Under the pieces are notes generated by a model. That model had not been told where the DNA came from. It worked only from the letters and a program-made list of their open reading frames with translations, and made no database searches. From Kryptolebias marmoratus (lineage: Eukaryota; Chordata; Actinopteri; Cyprinodontiformes; Rivulidae): a DNA stretch of 64,000 bases. The translations under genes and the position numbers were made by a program. Shown here piece by piece: positions 52,290 to 62,914 of this stretch. How positions within the stretch are numbered: the stretch's first letter is position 1; each line of letters starts with the position of its first letter. The stretch spans positions 18,481,744 through 18,545,743 of the forward strand of contig NC_051430.1 of NCBI RefSeq assembly GCF_001649575.2, read 5' to 3'.

Positions 52290-55200
52290 CTGAGCGTTAA
52301 AACCATCAAGAAAGAAAAAAGTGAAAAGTAAATTCAAGCAGTGAAAAAGTGATCAGTAAACAACTGTAGAAGAAAAAACATTTAGTCCTATTTCTCATTG
52401 AAATCAACCTGCCATAAGATCAACACAAACTCAGTCCTGTGTGTTGCAGGACTCAGGTGATTATCTTATTGGTCTAATGACACGCTGGTCCACCAATCTG
52501 TCAACAATTATCTGACTACGGTTTATTTATTGTTCAAGGATGAAGCGATCAGTTTAGAGCTCCTGCCCGCAGCATCAGAAGTCCAACAATTTCAGCAAAT
52601 AATGGGCCGGATCCATAAATGTGGGGTTCCTCTGCTCAGTGTTTCTGTTCTTATGAACAGTTAAGGAAGCAGTTTGTTTCATCACAAAACAAAACTTTAG
52701 ACATCCAGCAGGATTAGCACTTAGTCAAGAAACACTAAAAAGTAAATTTTGTCTCCAGCTAGAAAACAAAAGACTGATTCGGTCCTGTGTTTAACTGTTA
52801 GAAAGAAAAAAAAAATTCTGCACCTTCTTAACTTTAAAACATATTTCTCTCATTGCAGCAAAAATAAAAACCTTTTAATCCGTTTTTATCAGTCTACATG
52901 AATTGTTCCTAAAACGCATGCAACTTATTTAGATATTTTTTGTAAAAAAGCTTTTCTTCTGAGGGTTTTTTCTTAATGAACCTGTTCGTCCAGATGTGGC
53001 GACACAACAGAGGGTTACAACTGCAGAGGGAGACAACTCCCAAAGATTTGTTGTAGCTAAACTGGGATCTTGATATATCCTTATAAAAGACTTACAAATA
53101 TCTTTTTTATTTTGTAACTTCCTTACAAACTGGGGTAATAGATGTGCAAAAATACCTAAGCTTTGTCCTTATTTGAATTTTTACAGTGTTAGATAGTGGC
53201 TAACATGGGATTGAGCTTTAAGTAAATGTTATCTGAGAGCTCAACTCTATTATATCTGTTTCTGTTGTTTTTTCGTTCTAGGAAAAAAATGCAGCAATCC
53301 TGCTTAAAATGTTTCATCTGTAACGCTATATGTTCAGGAAACCAGCAAGTTATGTAACTATTTAATTTATTCAAACAGAAACATTAGCCAGGGGTGTCCA
53401 AACCTTTGCATTCCACAGCATCACCACAGCTACAACATAAACTGAAAAAGAGCTTGGTAATTTGAAACAACTCTTGAATGAAACCCATAAAATTGATTTA
53501 ATCATGAGATTTTTGATAAAATCAACAAATGTCCATTCGTCTTCAACCAAACCTCTACAGATGACATTTAACTAGCAAATTATAATACACTAACATACCA
53601 TTCATATGGCCAACTTGGTGATTACAAAAGAGTTTGGTTAACAAGTTTTTACTCACCTGAAGAAGTGGTCCTTTGTTATTACAGATCTCTTGAATAGCAC
53701 CAAGAGGGATCCACACTATAGAGACTAACGAGATGCCCCAGCCCACCACTTCAGCCCACAGTGGGTACGAGTACGTCCCATAGTGAGGAGGAGTGTAATT
53801 CACAATACTGAAGATCAGAATGAACTATGCAGAAGAAACAACAGTCTTGAACACTTGATTCCCCTGTGATTTTAGTCACACAGTTCAAACAGCACTCACC
53901 AATATGAGAACAGGACAGATCACCAGCCAGCAGAGGCGGAAGAAGATGCTTGGAGTTCTGCCACACATCCTCCTCAACATTAAAGAGAGCCGAGAGACAC
54001 CTGACAGACAAAAAACAAGCACTGGTTCAACGGCTGCTGCATGTAGGCATTTCTAAATCATTTTGATCATAACCAAAACGTCCGAGTTTGAACCTAATGT
54101 GGAATTTTACCAAAGATCCAGCATACAGCCAAAACCTCCAAAAAAGCTAGAACCACAAGAGAAACCACAGCAATGCAGTGATCCACCAGCTGAAACACAT
54201 AAATCCCTCCCTGTGGAGGAGGAGGGAAAGACAAATTACACCAGTAAGGCTAATGCAGGCTACACAACACACTGAAATATGGTTCTCTGCAAACAGAAGG
54301 TAAGTTTCTGATTGTACCTTAGTCACATGAGGGATCCCCAGAAGAAAGCAGGCAATGCACACAATCAGGACCAGCAGCTCCTCTCGTTTAAGAAATTGCA
54401 AAATTCTGGGTCCAAACTCGTCCTTTAGGAATGTTATACCAACCTCCACATTGGCGAACTGCAGAAACAACTTGGATTTACTGTGAGCTCATAATGGTGG
54501 CCTCACTATGAAATAACATGTCTGCATCTTTGCTAAGAAGACAGGATTCATTTGTTTCTCCTTATCAGGGACTTTAAATGTGCTGCGTCACTCAGATGTT
54601 AATTTATCATCCCAGTATGAGTGATTAGAAGAGGTGAATATGTTTACCTGACTGTCGAGGCCAAGACACAGCAGCATAAAGAAGAACAGCAGGGCCCAGA
54701 GCTGAAAGGCAGGCATTGTGGAGAGGACCTCAGGGTACACAACAAACACCAAACCAGGACCTGAGTCACATCACAACAAAACTGTCCTCATAGAACGATA
54801 AAGCAATAACATTATAGATCAAACAGACTACAACTCCATCATTATTTCACAATTTTAAAAGAGCTTCGTTAAAACTCTGGTATGAAAGCCAGATGATGAT
54901 ATGTGTTCCTTCAAGGAATGTTAGATTTAAAAGATTAAATGCTCCTGTTCCCTAATATTTGAGACTACGTATATTTGCTTTTCATGCCAAAAGATAAAAA
55001 TATATACTACCACTGCTTAACCTCATGTAGACATCTCATATGTTTCATTTGTAGGCTGATAAAATGTGTAAATAATACATTGAGTCATTTTAACAGGGTG
55101 TAATGTGTCAAACATTTAATACACCACAAATCATTTGATTCGGAGTAAATGGTAGATTCATTCACCACAGCTTATTATGTACTAGTAAGCTATAAAAATA

Positions 55201-58200
55201 TTTCCAAACAGCTATTTTAGTTTTAAATCAGTTCATTTACTCAACACCAATTTACAACAAAGGTTATATCAGCGTACTATACAGAAAATATCAATTAAGT
55301 CTAATTTATTGCAGTGCAATCCAGTCATATCTTAATGCAACACAAGTTTTAGATTCAAATCTGTGATCATCCAGTCCATTTTATCCTAATTATAATTTAA
55401 GTAAAATGCTAAAATTTGGATGTTCATTGTTGGCTGTTTTAATTATGATGAATATAGAATATTTTAAGGCAGGTTCACATGGGCTTAATGGTGGTGACTT
55501 TTGGAGGACATTATTGAGCTGAGAGCCTAATATCTGAATAACTACCACATTCACATCAGGCCATTTCAATCAGCTCTGAGTATATTCATGCTTAATGAAG
55601 CACATGCACTGATAATGAAAAAATCATCATCAAAAATGTGCTCTTTATGATTCACCAAGAACACATAAATAACTAGAAGCACTCAGAGAGCGCAAACCTC
55701 CACCAAGGCCATAGCGTGATTAAAAGGCTAGTGCGATCCAGCTCATAATGTGGATCACCACCCAAATTTAATCCATTGTTTTATGTGACAACCACAACAT
55801 TTCCTGAACATTTCATCCAAATCTGTTCATTAGTTTTTAACTGATCTTTGCTAACAGACAGACAAACCTACAGGCACAACTGAAAAGAGAACTTCCTGGG
55901 GAGAGACAAGTTTTTAATGAAGGGGTTACCTGTGACCTTGACCTTTGACCTGATGACCTTGAAATACATCACAATCATCCTTAAGCTAAGAGGTGTCCAG
56001 CTGTGGAGTTTATTTTTCCTCCATTACATGGTTGCATCGTTAGGGCATAAAGTTATTTGAGACCTTTGATTGGTCACCTTGAAATCAATGGTGATCACCC
56101 TTGACCCATGAGGTGTCCAGCTGTGGAGTTTAACATTCCTGATATACAGCTGCAGAGCTAGAGCACAGGCTGATCTGTGACCTTTGAACCTTGACCAGAT
56201 CACCACTAAAACTGAATGACTTGTTCCTGGTACCACGTTTGACGTTTCCTGAAAATTTCATAAAAATCTGTTTATAACCTTTTGAGTAATTTGATTGACA
56301 GACAGACGCTACAGAAAACACAACCTCCCTGGTGGAGGTGTTAAAAAGCCTTTTCAAGATACAACTGTGTGAAAATGAGCACAACCTCTGTTCAAAACAG
56401 AAGGCTTTTTTTTTTAGTAAGTTACTTCCAGACTACAAATTCAGCAAGTAAGCAAAAAAGCATGTTACAGTAACTGAAAATAAAAACATGCCTTCTGGAT
56501 ATAAAACAGGTTAGAACCATCCATTTTCTTTGCCCACTTCCCACTTCTCCTTTCTGGGCTGGTGTCTAACTCCTTGAGTTACTGTCCTGGAAGCAGGACA
56601 CACCTGGACAGGTCGCAGGTCCAGGTTAGACATCAATCCAAATAAAGACTCATCCTCAGTGCAGACAAGCTCAGCTTTCAGGCAAAAAGTTTCTGCTGGT
56701 CTTCGAGATTCACTGTAGAATCATTGCTAGAGTAAAGAAGTAATCTGTGAAACTTTAAACGAGCTGCTGACTTATCAAACATCACTTAGCCATGTTGGGA
56801 TTTCCTGATGGTGAAACTGTCCTGTCACAGTTAATGTTTTATGTTAGAGAAGTATTTCTAACCTGGACTTAAATGTAAGTAATCTCAACATATGAATTGT
56901 AGAAAATGAACAGACTAGGGTAATTAGTTACCATGGTAACTAATTCTATGTGTAAGACATGTTTCTTTCTGGACTTCAAAACTCAAATTGACAAATTTAA
57001 GATTTGTTTCCAGAAAAAGGACACAGCAGGTTCAGAACCAGACCCGCCTCGCTGTAAAGCAGCAGCACCGACATCTTGTGCTGACACAGTTTGCACAGCT
57101 GGGATAACTTGAAATATGTCAACAATTACAGTTTTTAACCTTTAGAAAACTCTCCAGAGACAAACATTAAACAGCTGCTGCTACTGAGTGATGTTACTTA
57201 TGATGAGGAAAATAAACAGCTGACATGAAATCTCTGACGTTAAAAATCTGTAGAACACAAATATTTGTTTTCTTCTGATATTTGTAGGATTTATTTTGTC
57301 CCTTATAAGTTAAAAATAAATAAATACTCCAGGGGGGAATAAAAATAAACACAGCTCGTCACACCAACAATGTTTTCTGTATTTCTGTAACATTATAATA
57401 AAGCCCTTTCTGTCAGAATAAGATTTATAAAATTAAACAAAGAGGGTCTACAGTGTTAGAGCCATTGAATCTCACCATCTGTAGCTATGTTGTCCACTGG
57501 GAGATTATGAATATGAGCCATGTAGCCAACAGCTGAGAAGATCACAAAACCAGCCAGGATACTAGTGAATGAGTTAATCACTGACACCATCAGTACGGCC
57601 CTGAAATTACAAGACAAACTCAGGGAAGTTCTAGTAAATAAAAATGGTCAATTTAAAATATATGATTAATACAGACATTTGACTTTTGGGACTGGTTTAG
57701 CTCTTTCTGTCATTTCATTGAGCTCCCTCTGTGTCAGAAATGTCCATTAAATAGAAATCTGTTGGCTGTTTCCCCAAATTCTGCTGAGACACTAAACTAC
57801 TCCCATACCTTCTTGTTCCTAATGAAACTAGTCATTCCTGACTGTCCGTACCTCCATTTTCTCCACCTGACTGCGAGCCCAGCAGAACCCACTTAGAGAA
57901 CTGAAGCATATAACAGCTCAGTAAAAACCTTTCATTTAAAAACTGAATGTAAATGAGACTTTATTTCTTTAACCCTCTCAAGCTCAAATTAAGTTTTAGT
58001 AACAGGAAAAATCAGATATTTGGGGAAATTATCATCTGAGTAAAATTCGAATGTGCAGTAATTAGGTATATGCAATTCGCTGTTGCAAATCTGCAACGTC
58101 TGCCTTGAGAGGGTTAAAAGAAATAAAAGCCACTTTTATTTTATTACTTTTTGTGAACACAACAGCCCTCATGTGCAAAGCAGTTTATTAATAAAGCTGT

Positions 58201-61200
58201 GGTCTTCATCACGCAATGTTACTTGAAAGTTAAAGCCACACAAAAGCTTTTTTAAACAAAAAGACTGAATTTTTACCTGAAAATGTTGTCATTGAACTTG
58301 TTATAACTTGCCATTGAAATCATCGAACCAAATGCTATTCCGAGTGAGTTAAACACTTGGGCCGCTGCATTAAACCAAATCTGTTAAGACAAAAGACAAC
58401 GTGAACAGAAATGTTTTTGTTTCATTTATTTTAGCTTTGAATTGGCAACCTGTCCAGGGTGTCCCCCGCCTCTCGCACAGTGATGGCTGGAGATAGGCAC
58501 CAGCTCCCCGCAACCCGGAATGGAGAAGCGGATAAAGAAAATGGATGGATTTTAATCCATCCATCCATCCACAAATACAAAAAAACTTTATTATGATAAG
58601 AAATGCCTCAATTTAAAAAGACATAAGTGTGTCCAGTTTTTGTGTTTTGATAAACAGATACAAAATAAATACAAAGTTGAACCTATTTTTTTCTCATTAG
58701 TGTCATAAGGGGGGAGGGAGACGGAGGCGAACCCAGAACGGAGACTCATTTTAAAAGGAAACTAATTTATTGACTAAAACAAACTGACAAAACAAAAGGG
58801 CTGACGAGGCAGCAAAACTAACAATAACAAAATCAAAAGAAAGGCAAGGTATAACATGGCATGGCAACAGAGGACAAAGTAGACGACAAACGGAACGAAA
58901 TGACCCAGTAGAGAATGAAGAAAAAAGACCGGTATTTAAAGCCTGAGGATCAGGAGGAAAATGGACACAGGTGAGTGATTACAAACAGGTGAGAATGATG
59001 GCAGTGATTAAGTCAACATTGTAACGTGGGTGTGGCATGAAAGACTGGAATGTAACTGAGCGGCAAGGTATAAGAGAAGGAGGCGTGGCAAGTTACTGGG
59101 GAGGTGAAAGTGACAAGACATGAACACAATTTCAGAAGATAAACCAAGCAGAAAAAGAACTAAAAACCAAACAAAACACCAAAACCATGACAATTAGAAT
59201 GTGATCATGTTAAACTTGCTTTTTTGTGCCAATTTTACATTGGCATCATTACAGTCAGTCTAAGTGTTGTTTATACTCTTTAATCAGCAAAATCTCACCT
59301 TCACTTCAAACAGTTTGCTCCAAACAGGCGTCACAAAATACAGGATTCCCTCCTTGGCTCCAGGCAGCTGCACATTATTGATGAGCAGGGCGAACAGGAT
59401 AAAGTACGGAAAAACCGCAGTAAAATACACCACCTATATGACACAACAAAGTACAAAAAAAAATATCAAGAATGAGAACAATTAAGTGTGCTTTTTAACA
59501 TGTAATGACCACAGTCTGGCCTGGAAAAAGTTATTTAAATAGGTCAGATCGAGATTATTTTGCACAAACTCATAGAAATATTAATTCTGACTAAATTAAA
59601 CATGCAGACAACGACAAAAAAAAACAGCTATTGCACTAACCTTGCCAGTGGATTTGACTCCTTTAAATATGCATAAATAAATGATGACCCATGCAAGAAG
59701 AAGACAGCCAAATAGTTCCCAGCGTATGCCTTCAGCTTCTTCAATGCCACTGGTCTTCTCTAGAAGCTTGTGACTAAAAAGATGCAAAGAAATTTGTCCA
59801 TGCATGTGTCTTTAAACCCACTGAATATGTTGTGTAAAGCAACAAGTGACCCTGGCAGAACGAGCAGCAAAAAGTTTCAAAAAGCTGTGGAAACCTCACT
59901 ATTAAAACAAAGCATGACATTATTTAGGTGAGTCATGTAACAGCTACAATAATCTGAAAGAAGTGCAAATGTGTAGATCAACATTCGATTCCTGAAAATG
60001 TTCTCACTCAAAATACTGCTGGCTGGAAGACTGCAGGTGGGTGGCATTTCCAGGAAAACCGCTGGAGCAGTTTTCAATGACGTTCCAGGTGTTGTTGCAA
60101 GACGCCCAGGGTAGAGTGGCTCCAATTGAGTTGAACAGATAATACAGGGCCCAACTCATGAGCACGTTGTAGTAGGTGGTAAACACAACAGAGATGATAA
60201 CAGTGCCCAGACCTACACCTGCAGAGTGACACGTGGAGGTAAGGATGGGAGAGTGAGAGACGATTCTGCAGAAGTCATGCCATCTGTGGAAAAGAAGTTA
60301 TTATTCTAACAAATATCACACTCAAAGCATTCTTTATCATGATGCATTGAAACCATGGATAATATCTGCATGTATAGACTAATTCTCCTATGAAGATGGA
60401 TGACAAAAGTCAGTTCTAGAAAAGAGAAATTCCTCAGGCTACCCCCTTGAGTGTCCTTGTTGTTTCAAAGGCTGTTGACGAAATATGTAAAGAGGAGATC
60501 AAAGCACTCTTACAAATATGAATTATTTAGTCTTTGGTTCCTCTGTGTGTGTGTGTGGTTTCACACTGTATGAATGTGAGTACAGTGGAAGATCTTTTTT
60601 GACCTGTCTTGAACAATGCTGAAGAGGTAGAGAATCTGGACCAGGCAGATTAAATGTTTTTTGTCCTCACCTCAGTCCTCTCAAAGACACAAAAACACAT
60701 TTTTTAGCAGATCAGAACAGGAACTTTACATTTTGTACTACTAATTTTTTTAGGAAAAATGTTATTTTCCTACAGGTCTGTGATTATGCTGCCATTTCAA
60801 ACTACTTTTTATGTTTAGATTAACCATTCAAACACATCAATGCGAACTTTTAAAGATGGAGTATTTCAGAGTACAAAATACAGATGTCAAGAAATCAAAC
60901 TTAGAACAGCATTAAATGCCAGTTTTTTCTAATTGTGAAAAAACATGTTACATTTCAGAGTAGAAACAGCATAGCAACCATTAGGATTAGCTGTTAATTT
61001 ATAGGTGAAATCAGAGGTTTGAATCTATCAAAGTCTGATAATCACAAACAAAGCGAGGAGATTTTGATGCTTATCAGGCTGGATTGTGTACAAAAAAAAT
61101 CTATTAAAAGTGACTAAATTTTTCTCTCATTGACCAGAAGTTTTGAAATCCCTTTTTCAGAAGAATACTTTCCAGCTACGATGTTCACTGCAGTAAATGT

Positions 61201-62803
61201 AAAAGCAACTGATCTCCAAAGTGATTGTTGGTGTCTGTTCACTAAAGAGCCCACAAAATGTCAGAAAAAAAAGATAGGCTGGTTGTTTGTTTTAAACAGG
61301 TCTGGAGAAAACACAACACTGATTTTTTACATTTAGAATCTCATTTCATGTCTGTAACATGGGGATGGTTGTATCATGGTTTGCTATTATTTATAGAACA
61401 ATAGAGTTTAATTTCTACGAGCAAATGAAGGAGGGAGAACGTCAGAACATCTATTACTGAACTTAATCTTAAAATAAAGGAAGTCCTGCAGCAAGTCAGT
61501 TGTCCTAAATAAATAAATAAAATGTTTGTGTATTTACGATTAACAAAACAATAAAGGATTTTTTCAAAACAGTCAAGTCAAAGTCCTGACATTATCTAAT
61601 AGATATAAAGGAGATTGGCTTAAAATGTGCAGTTAATTAAAGGAACTTACAAGGATTTGAGACATAAAGTTGTTCTGTACAGAGGATCGAGCTGAAATCC
61701 ATCTAAGTTGATGATGAGCATTACATTTAATGTTTTCATTTATTGTAAACATGGCCACACAAGAGCTAACATCGTTACCTCTGTGTTACTGTCCGGTAAA
61801 TTGAATAGAGAGCCAAGTGAAAACAGCTGAGCCAGAGGAAAACAGTTCTTATCTTCAAGATTAACTGGAATCACTGTGAACGGTCTGATTTAGGTGCTAC
61901 TTTCTTTGCTCTTGGCTTATTTTTCTCTTTCACTTCATACATCTTCTACACATAGTTAACTGCTTGATAAAACAGATCAAACAAACTACTAAAAATCAGT
62001 CTGTCAGATTTAATAAACAAAACAGAGAAGACAGAATCTGTTCTGTTTTCATTTTATGTACCTGTTCTTTATCCTCCCCACATGCAGCAAATGAAACAAC
62101 TAAGAAAAATGAAACTGAAACTCGCTGCTCTACATTTTAAGATTAGGCAAAAAAAATTAAACATAAGCTTATGTGATATGTGTAAGCAACGAAATGAGTG
62201 ATCATGGTAAACAGAAAATGAGTTATACATTCAGAAAAACAAATAGAAACTACCTGTTTGTGGCCCTTGTTTAGCACAGAGCATTAACCAGGAAGCAAAG
62301 AGCGCTAAATCAAGTGAAGGACATTTTGATCGGTTAGAAAACCTCTGTCTTTAGGGAGATAAGAAAACTTTAGAAAACAAAGTGAGGTTAGAACAGGACA
62401 GAAAGCATTTTCATATTATGTCTACAATAAATAATGATTGCTGAAGGCTGAGATCTTGTTTAATTTAGACAGTAATCTGTTTATTGACTTGGAACCAGAT
62501 GCAGATAAGAAATAAGAGAGAATAAAAAAGCTTTATGTGAATATTTGACTTATTGGATTGAAAACAAGGCTAACTCATGTCTAGGCTTTAATTGCATGCA
62601 AAACCAGACAAATCTAACAAAGACGATTCTTTCTGATGTTCTTACCTGTCCTATCGAGAGTCACTCACCTTTAAATAATGGACAGATCTTGGCGAAAGCA
62701 TGCACTGGTCCTAGACGAGTATACTGTCCAATAATAAACTCCATGAAGAGCAGAGGGATGCCACACAGGATCACCATGGTCAGGTAAGGAACCATGAACG
62801 CAC
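52209..62803 (-). CDS. SLC6-family Na+/Cl--dependent transporter, twelve exons, 5' end outside window
   Basis: Join on the minus strand of 62803-62669, 60218-60008, 59773-59641, 59433-59299, 58380-58277, 57600-57476, 54760-54648, 54458-54318, 54210-54111, 54000-53900, 53824-53657 and 52289-52209. All introns are GT-AG with consistent phase; 514 residues are present. TM2 to TM12 are visible; TM1 and the N-terminus lie beyond base 64000. Ion-site residues are conserved: Tyr of GQYTR (TM2), Gln and Ser of [10 protein letters not shown] (TM6), Asn and Ser of INSFTS (TM7), and GLDS (TM8). EL2 is short, with a Cys pair and three sequons. The protein should be a LeuT-fold plasma-membrane cotransporter of an amine or amino acid. 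[26 protein letters not shown] and DYTPP-like sequence suggest an inebriated-like or SLC6A22-type lineage rather than the mammalian GABA, glycine or monoamine branches; the subfamily is uncertain. Confidence 0.93.
52290..53656 (-). other. SLC6 intron before the terminal exon
   Basis: 1.4 kb of AT-rich DNA. A short caggggtgtccaaacc string at about 53391 resembles one end of the hAT-like MITE family, but no second end is visible. Otherwise I see nothing. Confidence 0.7.
53657..53824 (-). CDS. SLC6 coding exon with TM11 end and TM12
   Basis: Follows a 75 bp intron. The acceptor ctgcatag precedes TTCATTC and the donor is CTTCAG|GTGAGT; 56 codons. Encodes [20 protein letters not shown], then [18 protein letters not shown] and NNKGPLLQ. 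Confidence 0.94.
53900..54000 (-). CDS. SLC6 coding exon with first part of TM11
   Basis: The acceptor tttgtctgtcag precedes GTGTCTC and the donor is ATATTG|GTGAGT. Encodes [18 protein letters not shown], then [16 protein letters not shown]. Confidence 0.93.
54111..54210 (-). CDS. SLC6 coding exon with TM10
   Basis: The acceptor cctcctccacag precedes GGAGGG and the donor is ATCTTTG|GTAAAA. Encodes [20 protein letters not shown], then [13 protein letters not shown]. Confidence 0.94.
54318..54458 (-). CDS. SLC6 coding exon with TM8 end and TM9
   Basis: The acceptor gtttctgcag precedes TTCGCC and the donor is ACTAAG|GTACAA; 47 codons. Encodes [15 protein letters not shown], then [19 protein letters not shown] and HVTK. 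Confidence 0.94.
54648..54760 (-). CDS. SLC6 coding exon with extracellular loop 4 and TM8
   Basis: The acceptor gatgtgactcag precedes GTCCTGG and the donor is AGTCAG|GTAAAC. Encodes [19 protein letters not shown], then [23 protein letters not shown] supplies the Na2-site residues. Confidence 0.95.
55672..56345 (+). repeat. Interspersed repeat family B, composite block with internal tandem duplication
   Basis: Two diverged family-B units (55672-55870 and 56185-56345; each has a ttcctgaa block and a terminal gacagacagac). They flank a 120 bp tandem duplication in which aggtgtccagctgtggagtt recurs at 55991 and 56111, exactly 120 bases apart. Stretches of tgaccttgacctttgacc type run through the block. 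Confidence 0.75.
55933..55959. promoter_or_regulatory. Cluster of four nuclear-receptor half-sites (DR0/DR1/DR2)
   Basis: TGACCT occurs at 55933-55938, 55939-55944, 55946-55951 and 55954-55959, giving spacings of 0, 1 and 2. The middle pair reads TGACCTTTGACCT, whose reverse complement AGGTCAAAGGTCA is a perfect consensus DR1 element of the PPAR/RXR, HNF4 and COUP-TF type. Function is unproven; the sites belong to a repeat. Confidence 0.45.
56515..56640 (-). repeat. Short interspersed repeat family D, copy 1
   Basis: Contains ccatccattttctttgccc, then gggctggtgtct, then cacacctggacaggtcgcag. This is the reverse-complement order of 58440-58572; it is a very common short repeat in fish. Confidence 0.7.
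57476..57600 (-). CDS. SLC6 coding exon with TM7
   Basis: The acceptor gtaatttcag precedes GGCCGTAC and the donor is ACAGATG|GTGAGA. Encodes [19 protein letters not shown], then [19 protein letters not shown]. Asn and Ser of INSFTS match the Na1/Cl site residues of the family. Confidence 0.94.
57601..58276 (-). other. SLC6 intron between TM6 and TM7 exons
   Basis: 676 bp of AT-rich DNA in which I see nothing recognisable. Confidence 0.8.
58277..58380 (-). CDS. SLC6 coding exon with TM6
   Basis: The acceptor tgtcttaacag precedes ATTTGG and the donor is TTTTCAG|GTAAAA. Encodes [19 protein letters not shown], then [15 protein letters not shown]. The unwound TM6 region (SLGIAFG) carries ion- and substrate-contact residues; SYNKFNDN is the conserved IL3 start. 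Confidence 0.95.
58440..58572 (+). repeat. Short interspersed repeat family D, copy 2, with GGAT/ATCC tail
   Basis: Contains ggcaacctgtccagggtgtc, then agataggcaccagctccccg, then agaagcggataaagaaaatg and a short tggatgg/ccatcc tail. Opposite orientation to copy 1. Confidence 0.8.
58701..59192 (-). mobile_element. Solo LTR with 5 bp target-site duplication
   Basis: 492 bp. On the minus strand it starts TGTCATGGTTTTGG and ends TTATGACA, giving TG...CA ends and short inverted termini. It is flanked by direct repeats ATTAG (58696-58700 and 59193-59197). Inside are a TTTAAATACC promoter-like box (58933-58940) and AATAAA (58766-58771), in the order expected of U3-R-U5. No internal coding region remains, so the element recombined to a solo LTR. 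It is sense to the host SLC6 gene, so its poly(A) signal could act on the host transcript. A superfamily call (Gypsy or ERV) is not possible from this alone. Confidence 0.85.
59299..59433 (-). CDS. SLC6 coding exon with TM5 and extracellular loop 3
   Basis: The acceptor gtgtcatatag precedes GTGGTGTAT and the donor is GTGAAG|GTGAGA; exactly 45 codons. Encodes [18 protein letters not shown], then [20 protein letters not shown]. Confidence 0.94.
59641..59773 (-). CDS. SLC6 coding exon with TM4
   Basis: The acceptor catctttttag precedes TCACAAGC and the donor is GGCAAG|GTTAGT. The exon encodes [18 protein letters not shown], then [18 protein letters not shown] and KGVKSTGK. The last block is near-invariant in SLC6 proteins. 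Confidence 0.95.
60008..60218 (-). CDS. SLC6 coding exon with TM3 and extracellular loop 2
   Basis: The acceptor gtcactctgcag precedes GTGTAGGTC and the donor is TTTTGA|GTGAGA. TM3 reads [20 protein letters not shown], with the conserved Tyr pair of the substrate site. EL2 follows: [11 protein letters not shown] gives the disulfide pair, and NNT, NCS and NAT are glycosylation sequons. EL2 is short for the family. Confidence 0.93.
60219..62668 (-). other. SLC6 intron between TM2 and TM3 exons
   Basis: 2.45 kb. It has a short GT run near 60544-60556 and AT-rich sequence. I see no exon or transposon. Confidence 0.7.
62669..62803 (-). CDS. SLC6 coding exon with TM2 (first in window)
   Basis: The acceptor gtaaatgtttag precedes GTGCGTTC and the donor is TTTAAAG|GTGAGT. 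The exon encodes [18 protein letters not shown], then [15 protein letters not shown] and [11 protein letters not shown]. The first Gly is completed by the missing upstream exon, expected to end in the NGG of the TM1-TM2 loop. The Tyr of GQYTR is the family's chloride-site tyrosine. Confidence 0.94.
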
Positions 62804-62914
62804 CTAAACATTTACAAGGAGATATAAACAATACGAATATAAAAGCAGATGATAATATAAAAACAAGTACAGATAAAAACAAGATAAGAAACCTAATAAA
62901 ACAAGGAAATGGAA

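Larger units (their letters stand above)
54761..57475 (-). other. SLC6 intron between TM7 and TM8 exons
   Basis: 2.7 kb. It holds repeat family B copies with a nuclear-receptor half-site array (55672-56345) and one arm of an inverted repeat pair (56515-56640). The rest is AT-rich and featureless. Confidence 0.8.
58381..59298 (-). other. SLC6 intron between TM5 and TM6 exons
   Basis: 918 bp, mostly occupied by the family D repeat (58440-58572) and the solo LTR (58701-59192). Confidence 0.9.

Noticed and set aside
53391..53440. Possible second hAT-like MITE
   Set aside because: Only about 16 bases at one end match; no second inverted end nearby.
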